Below, in pieces: positions 51,201 through 58,096 of a stretch of DNA of 64,000 nt. The stretch is from a virus. Position 1 is the stretch's first letter. Each line of letters opens with the position of its first letter. Location of the stretch: positions 1 to 64,000 of IMG/VR virus record IMGVR_UViG_3300008954_000015, one strand, 5' to 3'. The notes under the pieces are model-generated. The model made no database searches. It saw nothing but the letters and a program-made list of their open reading frames with translations, and had not been told where the DNA came from. The position numbers and the translations under genes were made by a program.

Positions 51201-53879
51201 ATCAATATGCGCCTAGGGGCTGGAGGCTCCTCTGGCGTTGGGCCCGGGTTTCTAAGAGAATTATCTACATCGCCAACTTCCAATTCTAATTTACGCAGCT
51301 CTTTGGGTCAGTATTTTGCAGGAGGTGTTACTGGATCTTTTGTAAACAATACAAAAGATAAAGGCATTCCAAGAATTAAAGCAAAAGCCATAAAAAGAGT
51401 TTCTTTCGAGGATTTACTAGACGTGGAAGGTTTGTTGGGTATTGATTTGCCAGATAACGAGCCCCATCCTTCGGCAAGTTTTATATACGGAAACCAGTAC
51501 TGGTATAAGACTTTTGATTACCCTTTTAAGTTTGGTACCGCTAATGTTGAGCACTCAAGAGAGTCTTTAGGGTTGGGCGCTTTTAGTAGTTTAAGCGACT
51601 ATACAACATATAAGATGGCAATTAATAATTTTACAGCAGAAACTGTAAACTTTTTCCTAAAAGATCAAAAGCTAACATCTTTTAAATCTAAAAAAATAAA
51701 TTTCATATCTCCACCTGGAGTTAGTTATAAGATGAGAGTCTACCTTCACAATCAGGACTTGGTGATGTATGATCGTCATTCCGCTTTTGGGCCACCCGTC
51801 GATGCCGGAGATGTTGTTAAAGAGGTGCGAACCGCGACAAATGCTCAAGTTGGCAACAAAGCCTCTGGTAATTTTACAGTAAGTATTACAGATTCAGGCG
51901 GCAGTAACCATTGGACTCTGGACGCGCAATTAAATTCAACTAGCAACGGTGGCAACGAGGGCAAGTATCCGGGTATTACGATACCGCTATACAGCGGCTC
52001 TTCATCGACCAATATAAGCTTTTTGTTTTATCATGACGCTGCCAATAGTATGGCAAGTAACAACACTAGTGTTAAATATTTTATTAACTTGGAAGATGGC
52101 AGCGGCCTAAAGACAAATATCGAAGTCGCAAAAGAACTGAGAATAGCGCTATCTTCTGCAGGTTTTTTGGTTACTAATTCTGACGCTGCAAAAATAATAT
52201 TTACACAACCTGTGCAAGGCTCAGGCGGCAACGCGACTTTGGTCTCTGTTGATGGCGGCATTGCTAGCAATGTAGAGGCAGATGGTGTGGTGAAGGGCCT
52301 GAATGATGGAGGGAGTCACGAGGGCTATGTTATCGCCGCCGGCTGGTCAAACCCTCAAGGGGGGTCCTCCGCATCCGGAGTGGAGTATTTTACTTCTGGC
52401 AAGCAGCTTTTTGAGGGGTCTCATGGTTTTGCCCCTTATGTGCCGCCATTTTTGGACCCTGGCGCAGATCCTTATGTTGAGTTCACTTTTAATACCACCA
52501 AAGAAGGAGAAAATCAAACATACTCTTATGATGATCTCATGAGCGGCATGACTTTAGAATATAGGAACTTTTACAACATAGAGGCCCAGACTTCTTCTGC
52601 GACAAACTTTCAGCACGCGATGTGCCTAAGTGCAAGTCTCGACCTTAAGTCGGGCTATTTGGAGCCAACATTCGAAAGAGAGTATGAATCAGGTAACAAC
52701 TTAACAAGAATTCCTGGTAATCTTAGGGTTGTTATACCCAAAGATTCTTCTTCAAAGCGCTGGGTAATACAATCAAAGTGGGAGACCCCGCTGCTGGATT
52801 TTGAAAATGTGCCGATGTCTGTTTTGGATTTATCAAATTCAACAGTAAATACTGCAGTTACAGACTCTCCATGGAAAACAGAAAATTGGTTAACGTATTT
52901 GACGCACTCTGTAAATACGGCAACAACCTATTTGACCGCTTCTAGAGGAATGTGGCACCAAAGGGGCAAACTACCAGGTGAAAACAAGAAGGGATATTTC
53001 TTGTCGATCGCAGATGTTAAAAGATCTGACGGAGAATATCACCCCTCTTTAGCGAAAGCTGTAGGATTTTTACCAGAAGATCAAAAAACAAGCACACTTC
53101 GTATGGGAGCCATCGCTGAAGAAAAAGAAATAAGTGAAGCGGTGGTTGCAATACCGTATTATTGTGATATACACGAAAATGTGCAATTTTTCAAACTCCA
53201 GGAAAAGCAAATTCAAGTAGCTGAAGAAGAAAATAGAAAAATTTTTGAAATGCCGGAAGGAGAGGGAAGAGAGAGAAGATTGAAAGAAGTGCGAAATCCG
53301 ATAGCATTTCAGATGAGAATGATGAAAAAATATATTTTTCCTCCTCAGTTTGATTTTGTGCAATTTCCAAAAAAGGTCAGAAAAAAGGAAGCAGTAGCTA
53401 TGTACGTTTTTGAATTCAACGCGAAGCTAACAAAGGAAGATCTTAAGAATATTTGGGAGAATACGTCCCCGACCTCCGCAGAATCAACAGCGATGCCCCA
53501 GCATTCCAATTCGGGTCTACGCGCGGGATCCACAATGGATACCCAATATGTTTCACATACACTGCATTCTTCTTTGGAAAACCCATTAGATCCTAGGTTT
53601 TTGAAAGAGGAGGTGCGATGGCTTGTTTTTAAAGTCAAATACCGAGCAGAAAAAGACTATGCACAAGTAAAACTTAATTCATTATATCGTGGCATGGAAA
53701 ATATGGACTTGATTTCTATGGACGCTTTGTCAGACTTGTCAACTTATAACTTAACGAGAGATTTGCAAGATATCCACTATTCTTACAATTGGCCGTATGA
53801 CTTCTTTTCTTTAGTAGAGCTAGTTAAAGTAGAGGCAAAGGTAGATTTTGTAACGGCTAGAGATCCAGGTAAACCATAA
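42198..53879 (+). CDS. Giant tail/fibre protein, 3893 residues, LamG-like domain and repeated modules
   Basis: An unbroken 11.7 kb frame. Residues about 150-395 form a concanavalin/LamG-like domain (NTVEFWLKKGEY, NKWHHYAFSLV, HDFYVDGV, SGSLDDFRFWKK), a common glycan-binding fold. Five copies of a beta-rich module follow at roughly residues 1154-1300, 1503-1640, 1853-1992, 2768-2990 and 3210-3365, the second and third being close copies. The C-terminal 250 residues (PIAFQMRMMKKYIFPPQFDF and onward) look globular and may bind the baseplate. No catalytic motif is visible. It follows gp25, gp6 and the DNRLRE protein, the position where T4-like phages encode gp7 and fibre-attachment proteins. Best guess: a very large host-contact or wedge protein. 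Confidence 0.78.
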   Translation: MSGKDQGGKTGGSKLGDFLNKEKSILNKSLEDISRDAESPKFIKSKSQSRSRFLPDIDYSQPSNFARFGSAERYYKDSIERIYKTYPYDGSKHEQEEWFLSSSHLDLYLFKKEYPHATGAVKFSHSGWGSKTGASQQSYGQPADKQYILFYGGPTKGDLYDTSLGRESCLKFTPTAGNTVEFWLKKGEYVNSLTEKEVIFDCYSKNAAGAADTARFKIELDSTVGSSASPFKLTYMSGNVGLNHVSVGTVSKSALVDNKWHHYAFSLVASGSVLKHDFYVDGVINEQGTSSIAPMGDSNRNMIATLGSLVTTVSSQAGLGWGKLSGSLDDFRFWKKYRNPKDVGRFYHDSVNGGTKNDHTNSSLGIYFKFNEGITGDYSQDSTILDYSGWAKNGAVVGYTSGFRTEESAIHESGATKWTEKGDPIMLPIHPKVDNMLSTFKTKGQAWDIENTNNLFNTFPSFMLEEDRGRLYELIQIMSSQFDEIYTLIEHLPKLKRKGFKDVNVSGSASIRTKANSEVHNKTYCDPDYQTENTGGRFEDPTKVKLIPDGRGIFGGADLFSSFLDRDDREQYDYSLLQIRDFFIQNLYNTATEINKRKGTEDSFRNLIRCFGIDDKIIKLNIYADNFEYKVDESQLHTVSKQKSLNCGVTDHFNATVHHNTGSASYTRNYIAGSTPTNSGQGITLEGNVIFPKVDSEASPYYVSKDFETISIFGMHKAELLTENLKVDYSNPASFQVQAVRDIVRPNDVHFRLTSSAGLITELTSSVYQEIYDNKPWNLSIRIKPNSESLFGTLTGSVDKNYTLEFSGYNYDLDSLSETFQLTASLSSAVANAVLAANKRVYMGAHRNNMTGSTREKTDLRFVSLSYWQDYLESAELQAHARDFGNIGRLGLYKNIDVNAGALDNYDIRKNDALALHWNFEMHTASSDTGVMDILDISSGSLDTIGAFGHYGNIVGYQHPGKVQFANIPSKAIMQEFLSVSKFSYLENIHSSDQVQILDLDRTTFKRNEKPITFFYSFEKSMYAAISEEILKYFAGLIEFNNLIGEPVNKYRSDYKGLRVLAQRFFEKSQGDLDYDRFVEFYRWVDDSISKFIDQIKPYSARFSKKILNVVESHTLERNKYDHKFPTIEMKLNDPIAPILGINELLYDWEHGHAPLTTTVSSGTLAAATGKITIMGSSASLLDGGTVTITNTAGLEKVYIFDDDGDGATGTVDGSGRVRVQISGFSKDAMATQLKNAINHDNGHGDTITITGPGLEWSDDGILNFTQATAGSAGNVTITSTVSSGYFDPEGFSGGTGGSTSSRSEKDKCLWWKDRADRRHDIPAAASVDKDRERQRVARNTHASGSTYVLRKLSRPYKFGVTMQTGFRSGQNRKTNKNDEFYKSVSKFGSTANITLPAVDIIEDTYCNDIIDPNYKERFRIKSYTVGVDGYYDRDSDYSLPFSLFSSSAGSSFPSTKAGLIVTNNHHDHYGDDHEIPLQGPFTEAHVGGMPHRHESLAGTLSQARATIQVDTGELGTTTLILKNSGGTTHTITAAALGASNPSTATKINTDLIGNANDATVQMKVSLDAANAAGNIKMNVSTITNNSDGNPRIITLTQFDTGGHGNTPIAGTMVSGNKVLVNSLDPDSAHGELFFTGGNRIERLEAYEVRSDANSITIHPVPASDPRSYYFRDGLAKRPVNIANIKYTTGSAILGNYDRDYQVVLTNGRSLNNNDFVDNEGFSFSGSASTFINEIIDTSKPARTKTEHVIVNRFSNAGPETAADSNGGYSVDVESGEFSAYNTINYKNMNARRILSRLHIEKSEQFGLRSGSLNTLLDYTLTSSLDGPTEIRPSMATSVHMQNRNPHYYLDLPVRATMTIMTDTGTLSTNSLTLKNSDGTTHTISAAALGGGNPSTATQVNTDIVGNANDAATQIRASLAAAATAGSIDMIVSAVTNNSAGDPRVITLTQNHPGTTGNTEVAGSLVSSNKLIINNITAGGSHGELFFTGGANPGSYDYDNFVVYHQIPQNDIQYTWITASSTDTIKTFRGHTSNFTIPSSSGHQYPAEIQFLQKSDHASYWWMEPSTYSRIWGIAPGYASAEGENPPGYQQPVYTDFVGMNANIYEPVSSSINTLGYSSLEFSDTAKAGHTGLFVSINYTNQTFLDGNFVYGGQTSPGEESRVYGVGSHGYAWGNMILNALIQHRQGPYGWPSWKQLRGASHPIMRSHRKNNQYSIHFREGVPSTSPIVDYEYDISPRGSKIKDKSARYSSRVAKNYFDIPVTSKFDPFVMMNFSDSTLRFIEDMGSGTGDQVMENVLWWLTDVSTVFQPDSQMFENMYFAVRDTYTNAISTFSNPEIISALKIDEVTHQPMESMMAAYQDDSRADKPDAFHQINYLEAIYPREINTYTKNARNRENFVFHSWNSDRSKRENILIGSAISAYSDNSVIFPKIRPVIENYTETNSLFVDTLDYKNSGATIVQYITSSAWLLDSRKDFSKEPLSLTASYTSTNASFLANRDQGVRGEGELQNDYSIFGLGYNRIHGTPPPALVYNRRIPQPYGTYGADGYEEYLAGESKWEVNKDSSSPFYDKYTDYNEEIRLVGQNYSLVPEFKISDHIETIVKLSDQSTSREDFNTPLETLLSLTGGVYNTSHGTLAVGSNFYKTYSTSDFLKYFGTIQDSFEESNAPFAPGRLTLKCKGVMKFLPYRGFYPVERTAQIGEIFTKCYLQDYRYKSLNGSDVSDHLDKKMSGSLHHAIKPLMAPGVLYNSIKSGVAVDYPLFENDIRGTKAIGFININLLDASKTAWTANSISSAGTYPKIQMGLLEADGTTTTKTFHFFSDAVDNASESTHVKYVDVGQPPELAASLDRRSASRNTQVARQLSAKLVAAGFEVVDLNYLVETDYSVINTDGSISSGTNPPDRMPTALWSTGDPDFNIGVIPDPGEDSSGRAKAMYIPGVGLVSVPGVGGACIVFRQPYVGSSGNVALSVSDGVRDGSGQEASKIHFSANPGRGVTISGGHSINMRLGAGGSSGVGPGFLRELSTSPTSNSNLRSSLGQYFAGGVTGSFVNNTKDKGIPRIKAKAIKRVSFEDLLDVEGLLGIDLPDNEPHPSASFIYGNQYWYKTFDYPFKFGTANVEHSRESLGLGAFSSLSDYTTYKMAINNFTAETVNFFLKDQKLTSFKSKKINFISPPGVSYKMRVYLHNQDLVMYDRHSAFGPPVDAGDVVKEVRTATNAQVGNKASGNFTVSITDSGGSNHWTLDAQLNSTSNGGNEGKYPGITIPLYSGSSSTNISFLFYHDAANSMASNNTSVKYFINLEDGSGLKTNIEVAKELRIALSSAGFLVTNSDAAKIIFTQPVQGSGGNATLVSVDGGIASNVEADGVVKGLNDGGSHEGYVIAAGWSNPQGGSSASGVEYFTSGKQLFEGSHGFAPYVPPFLDPGADPYVEFTFNTTKEGENQTYSYDDLMSGMTLEYRNFYNIEAQTSSATNFQHAMCLSASLDLKSGYLEPTFEREYESGNNLTRIPGNLRVVIPKDSSSKRWVIQSKWETPLLDFENVPMSVLDLSNSTVNTAVTDSPWKTENWLTYLTHSVNTATTYLTASRGMWHQRGKLPGENKKGYFLSIADVKRSDGEYHPSLAKAVGFLPEDQKTSTLRMGAIAEEKEISEAVVAIPYYCDIHENVQFFKLQEKQIQVAEEENRKIFEMPEGEGRERRLKEVRNPIAFQMRMMKKYIFPPQFDFVQFPKKVRKKEAVAMYVFEFNAKLTKEDLKNIWENTSPTSAESTAMPQHSNSGLRAGSTMDTQYVSHTLHSSLENPLDPRFLKEEVRWLVFKVKYRAEKDYAQVKLNSLYRGMENMDLISMDALSDLSTYNLTRDLQDIHYSYNWPYDFFSLVELVKVEAKVDFVTARDPGKP
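45660..46100 (+). repeat. Beta-module copy 2
   Basis: Within the 3893-residue protein. Signature: GGTVTITNTAG, a short acidic Gly/Asp turn (FDDDGDGATG), KDAMATQLKNAIN, and NFTQATAGSAGNVTIT. It ends in a Gly/Ser-rich linker. Confidence 0.6.
46708..47116 (+). repeat. Beta-module copy 3
   Basis: Starts RATIQVDTGELG, passes through TLILKNSGGTTHTITAAALG and NPSTATKINTDLIGNANDA, and ends HGELFFTGGN. It is the closest partner of the copy at 47758, with the same end motif and almost the same length. Confidence 0.8.
47758..48173 (+). repeat. Beta-module copy 4 (close duplicate of copy 3)
   Basis: Starts RATMTIMTDTGTLS, then SLTLKNSDGTTHTISAAALG, NPSTATQVNTDIVGNANDA and ends HGELFFTGGAN. Motif order and spacing agree with copy 3 throughout, so the two arose by an internal duplication, although their DNA has diverged. 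Confidence 0.8.
50500..51170 (+). repeat. Beta-module copy 5, with an insertion
   Basis: GFININLLDASKTAWTANS opens it, NTQVARQLSAKLVAAGFEVV forms the helix, and IVFRQPYVGSSGNVALS closes it. Between helix and closing strand lies an extra Gly/Pro/Asp-rich stretch of about 60 residues not present in the other copies. Confidence 0.6.
51830..52290 (+). repeat. Beta-module copy 6
   Basis: ASGNFTVSITDSGGSNHWTL opens it, NIEVAKELRIALSSAGFLVT aligns with the helix of copy 5, and IIFTQPVQGSGGNATLVSVDGG with its closing strands. It is followed by a Gly/His linker and a proline-rich turn. Confidence 0.6.
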
Positions 53880-54701
53880 ATGGCTTTTATTAACAAAAAA
53901 GAAGAAGTAATACAGATAAAGTTAACACAGTTTGGAAAAACGCAGCTAGCAAAGGGTCGATTCCGCCCACACTATTATGCTTTTTTTGATGACGACATTA
54001 TTTATGATGCTTCCCACGCCGGAGTTGTGGAGGATCAGAACGATATAATAACGAGAATTAAAGAGTCTCCTAGACTTGACCTACAACACGTAACAAAGGG
54101 AGTAGAGCTTAATTACTTGACTGGGTCAGATTTAATAGAAAAGGGAGAGAGAGACCTTTACGAGCCGCTAGATGAATTTCAAGAGACTGAAGAGAGGGAT
54201 AGAATTCTAAATAGAATATTGGGATCCTCTCATCATGGCACCCAAGAGGCGCCCTATTATACTCTAGACGCTCTGGGGGGGGCGATTATAAAAAACGAAA
54301 ACTTGCAAGTAACTTTTAGTACAGGTTCGGGAGAGTCTAAAATACCACAAATAGAATTTAGGCCAGAGTATGTGATATTTAGCGATAATAGAAGAAAGAG
54401 GGATCCGATTCAGGATCTTGAAACCTTTGTAGACCTTTTATCTGAAAATATAGAATTTTTAGACGGAACGACACTTCACATAGAAAAGGAAGATCTTGTT
54501 CTTGGTCTAACAGAAAGTAACGCACCTTTCATAAAGGATACTTTTGAATATCAGCTTTATGAAATAAACAAAGAGCAGGGTGAAGAAAAGTTAGTCCCAA
54601 TTGAGGACGACGGTCAGCTTTTCGAGATAAGGAAAGACAAAAAAATATCTAACTATGAAAAGCATAAAAAAGGGCTTGTTAAGGGCTTTTTCAACACATA
54701 G
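53880..54701 (+). CDS. Structural protein, N terminus related to the 61398 protein
   Basis: A 273-residue protein. Its first 45 residues (MAFINKKEEVIQIKLTQFGK, then TQLAKGRFRPHYYAFFDDDIIYD) follow the same pattern as the N terminus of the 314-residue protein at 61398 (MAF, LT, G, A-x-G-x-F, D-x-x-I-x-Y). The middle is acidic and helix-rich and the C terminus basic. No known family assigned. It starts directly at the stop of the giant gene (TAAATGGC) and is followed by a 1125-residue structural gene, so it is probably a baseplate or tail component. Confidence 0.72.
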   Translation: MAFINKKEEVIQIKLTQFGKTQLAKGRFRPHYYAFFDDDIIYDASHAGVVEDQNDIITRIKESPRLDLQHVTKGVELNYLTGSDLIEKGERDLYEPLDEFQETEERDRILNRILGSSHHGTQEAPYYTLDALGGAIIKNENLQVTFSTGSGESKIPQIEFRPEYVIFSDNRRKRDPIQDLETFVDLLSENIEFLDGTTLHIEKEDLVLGLTESNAPFIKDTFEYQLYEINKEQGEEKLVPIEDDGQLFEIRKDKKISNYEKHKKGLVKGFFNT

Positions 54702-54718
54702 GAGAAATAACTGATTTT

Positions 54719-57700
54719 ATGTTAGAATACGCAAAAACACCCACCATTTTGACAAAAAGAATAATAGTTACGCCAAGAAGCGTCCCTGTTGATCCGCTAG
54801 GCGCTGAACCCGCTCGAAACCTAGCAATAGACGTAGACTTTTTAATAAGAGAGGCTAGAGATTATTCGTGGTTTAGGATACCGGAGTTTAAAAAATACAT
54901 AAACCTTTATGTCTTAGAGGTCCGTGGTTCAACAGGATATGCTCAGAATCTTTATAGTATGCTTTACGACACATCACGAAGATGGGGTGCTTTAAAGGAT
55001 TGGCTGATAACAACCCACCACATTCCAAGAGAGGTGGCAGAGTCTCAACACTCTATTGAAGGAATATTTCAATCTCTTATGGCCTATAGCGATGAAAGGT
55101 TGGGGGTTACGTGCCACACATACAGCCTGAACGATGTCATAGACCAACACTCTACAACGCTAACTATGCAAGCTCAGAGTGACCTAGATCTAAATTCAGG
55201 TACGGGGGTTTCGGGAGCAGAACCGTTTGATTATCTTTTTAGTAAAGAATACAAAATCAGTAAAGACATTCAAAATTTATCATTTATATGTTTTTCCCAC
55301 GTGGATGTCGAACAAATGTTAGAAGACTTCTCAATAGATCCAACGATTTATCCATCTGCGATAGATGAAATTCATCAAGTTGGTGGGATAACAACTATGG
55401 ATGTAGTCTTTGAAGAGGGAAAAGTCCCCACACAAAGCCTTATATATGTCCACCGCGAGGATGAAACAAAGATTTGGAATGGCCCCACTCACTATCACCC
55501 CCCAAACAGCCCCTCTCCGGATGGATACGTTGGGTGGATGGGTGGAGTTTCTCATGTATCTCCGGGACCTAAACCGAAGTTAAAGCAGATAGGAGTCAGA
55601 AATACGAAAGTTAAATACGATGCTGACCCGGTTTCGATTGATTATTTCGGCGGCGACCCGGGCTATGGTGCACCAATCGCAAATTATCCTATAAGTGTTG
55701 GTAATTATGACTTTTCGACAATTGAGAGATCAATTGATATGATTTCTCGCATGACGAGAGATACAAACGATAGCTCTATAAGACAAAAATTTGAGGAGAT
55801 CCTAGAAAAACACAGAGGAGACAACGTGATAGATGGTTTTATGGAAATAAGTAGAGACCTTCAGGGATCAGCAAAAATGGTTTTTTCGTTTGACTATCTC
55901 AATGTGATAAAGCAGAATTCAAAATATGGTTATTTTTTAGATTTTGTTCCCCCTGGCGTTAAAGCGGCTATGTTAACTAGCAGTCAAATACTTAGCCTTA
56001 AGGTTGTGAGGAAAAGGGTGAGCAATTATCCTACTGGAATAGGGTATTTTGGAGAAAACGACTATAAACCTATGGATACTGATGATGTGCCTCATTTGGT
56101 TGTCGAAACTGCAGACTCAAGCGACCCGGTTTGGAATCACAAATTGATCACAAAAGCACAACGAGATAAGAGACAAGAAAGAGTAATAGCAAAGATTGAG
56201 GAGTGCGCCATAAGCTTGCCAGACGAGCCAACCCCGGAGACTTTTAGGCACTTTGTCCTGAGGGACTATGACTTTTCTAGAGTTAATGCAGGGGTTTATA
56301 CTTACCAGATTCACTTAATCATAAAAGACGGGATAGAGGAGACCCTAAGAGAACTGCTTTCCAACGCCCGGAAAGCAGCAAACGAATTGTCGGATTTTAT
56401 ACAGATTGCAAGAATACCAAAAATAAAATATAAGAATTCCGAGGATCGATATTATGACTATCATGTCGATAGGGGTGGCGCTTTTGATGTTTATAGGCTT
56501 AGTGACTCAAGAGTTGGGGAGTCTTCTGGTCATTACGATTATGAGAAGAAAGTTTTTACTGAGGAGTTTAGAGAACAGGATGATGTTATCTCAAAGTTGG
56601 AAAATGCAATAGATATATATACTTTGATAAGAACTATTTTCGCTTATATTTCTGGTACTGGAGAATCTTTGGATTGGAACTTGGTGTCGCATCATATAGA
56701 GGTTAACACAAGTCCTCTTATGAATGGTACTTTAGAATCTTGTGAAATATTTTACCAGAGATTTCGAGATATTGTCGCCTTCTTATCTTCTACGTTGGGA
56801 GAAAAACTTGAACCAAACTCGACCATTTCGGAGAACCCGACCGCGGCCTTTAATGCAAGGTTGAATTCCTATAAACCCCCAGCACACATTGAGGTTTGCA
56901 AGGACTATAAGGCTTACATAAATGCTGTAAAACGCCCAGTTACTCGTTCTTATTTTGGGCCCCTCACTATGTTCACAGCTTTAGCTGACATTGTTGAAAA
57001 ACTACAGCTAGATAGGAATATATACTCTCTGCCGCTAAGTTTTTACGACGGACCAGGAACCATAGTATTCCCGGATGCATATTTGCTTTCCGGCCCATCG
57101 ACATCATCGAGCTCCACCACAATGCCCGCTTCGGAAAGTTATTTTGATGATCCTCGCCGCGGCAGCAAATACAACCAGGGAGCAAAAGAATACTATAAGA
57201 AAAATACGATCCTTGCGTCAAGGATGCTGTACAGCAAGCCCATAGAAGAACTGGCTCCTATAAAGTTTGGTCTTGATAGGCTCACAAAGCGCGCCGCCGC
57301 GTCCTCAATTGGTGGCATGTCGGGCATTTATACAAAAACTTTTGACGCTACTGGTTTTGTTGGCTATATAGAGGGTCTAAGTGTCGGGGCGCTGGGTTTT
57401 GGTACTGGTATGGTGTTCCAAAATCTTGTCGACCCTTCTCCGAAGAACACACTTACGCATGAAAATTTCAATAAATTGTTGTGTGGGGCTTTGTACGTTT
57501 TGGACTCGGCAAAAGATTATAGAAAATTTATAAGAAACATAATTAAAGAAAGAAATTATTTGGTTAAAAATGATGGACTAATGAAGTATATTGATGTTTT
57601 AAAAAACTATAGAACGTTTGCCGGAAATGTTACAAAAGGTCCGTACGACACCTCTAAAAGATATTTAGAATCTTCTTCTATGGCTGAGCACAAAGAGGCA

Positions 57701-58096
57701 AACAAGTTTAAAGAAAAGTTCGAAGAACTAGAAGCAGCTGGCATACGTGACCCAAACGCTTTTGATATAAAAAGCAAATATCTCTTGGGCTCTCCTATGG
57801 AATTAGTGATGAGGACAAGGATATCTTCCTTAAATACGGGCGGTCCCCGTTCGAGCAACAAGTCTTCTGCAACCGGGTTTAGGGCGTTTTTGCAAAATTC
57901 GAGACCCTCTGAGCCGGCAGAGTCGGCACTCTCTATGTTGAATCGAGCTTCTAGAAGGTCCCGCTCAGGGCAAACTGTCCGCCGAATAAAGGTTCTCACC
58001 CTAGAGCCGGTAATCTCACCCACATCATCAGTTGGTAAAACTTTTGAAGAGAATGATTTTGATACGGCAGATACAACAATGTTGGTGGAATTTTAA
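54719..58096 (+). CDS. Large virion structural protein (1125 aa)
   Basis: A 1125-residue protein with no recognised family. The N terminus (MLEYAKTPTILTKRIIVTPR) and much of the length look like alternating beta strands and charged helices. A short Gly/Ala-rich, weakly hydrophobic segment near residues 885-905 (FVGYIEGLSVGALGFGTGMV) stands out in an otherwise soluble protein. The C-terminal 60 residues are Arg/Ser-rich. GGAG lies 13 bases before the ATG, a rather long spacing. It is followed directly by a second large structural gene. Position suggests a baseplate periphery or tail-tube attachment protein. Confidence 0.7.
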   Translation: MLEYAKTPTILTKRIIVTPRSVPVDPLGAEPARNLAIDVDFLIREARDYSWFRIPEFKKYINLYVLEVRGSTGYAQNLYSMLYDTSRRWGALKDWLITTHHIPREVAESQHSIEGIFQSLMAYSDERLGVTCHTYSLNDVIDQHSTTLTMQAQSDLDLNSGTGVSGAEPFDYLFSKEYKISKDIQNLSFICFSHVDVEQMLEDFSIDPTIYPSAIDEIHQVGGITTMDVVFEEGKVPTQSLIYVHREDETKIWNGPTHYHPPNSPSPDGYVGWMGGVSHVSPGPKPKLKQIGVRNTKVKYDADPVSIDYFGGDPGYGAPIANYPISVGNYDFSTIERSIDMISRMTRDTNDSSIRQKFEEILEKHRGDNVIDGFMEISRDLQGSAKMVFSFDYLNVIKQNSKYGYFLDFVPPGVKAAMLTSSQILSLKVVRKRVSNYPTGIGYFGENDYKPMDTDDVPHLVVETADSSDPVWNHKLITKAQRDKRQERVIAKIEECAISLPDEPTPETFRHFVLRDYDFSRVNAGVYTYQIHLIIKDGIEETLRELLSNARKAANELSDFIQIARIPKIKYKNSEDRYYDYHVDRGGAFDVYRLSDSRVGESSGHYDYEKKVFTEEFREQDDVISKLENAIDIYTLIRTIFAYISGTGESLDWNLVSHHIEVNTSPLMNGTLESCEIFYQRFRDIVAFLSSTLGEKLEPNSTISENPTAAFNARLNSYKPPAHIEVCKDYKAYINAVKRPVTRSYFGPLTMFTALADIVEKLQLDRNIYSLPLSFYDGPGTIVFPDAYLLSGPSTSSSSTTMPASESYFDDPRRGSKYNQGAKEYYKKNTILASRMLYSKPIEELAPIKFGLDRLTKRAAASSIGGMSGIYTKTFDATGFVGYIEGLSVGALGFGTGMVFQNLVDPSPKNTLTHENFNKLLCGALYVLDSAKDYRKFIRNIIKERNYLVKNDGLMKYIDVLKNYRTFAGNVTKGPYDTSKRYLESSSMAEHKEANKFKEKFEELEAAGIRDPNAFDIKSKYLLGSPMELVMRTRISSLNTGGPRSSNKSSATGFRAFLQNSRPSEPAESALSMLNRASRRSRSGQTVRRIKVLTLEPVISPTSSVGKTFEENDFDTADTTMLVEF

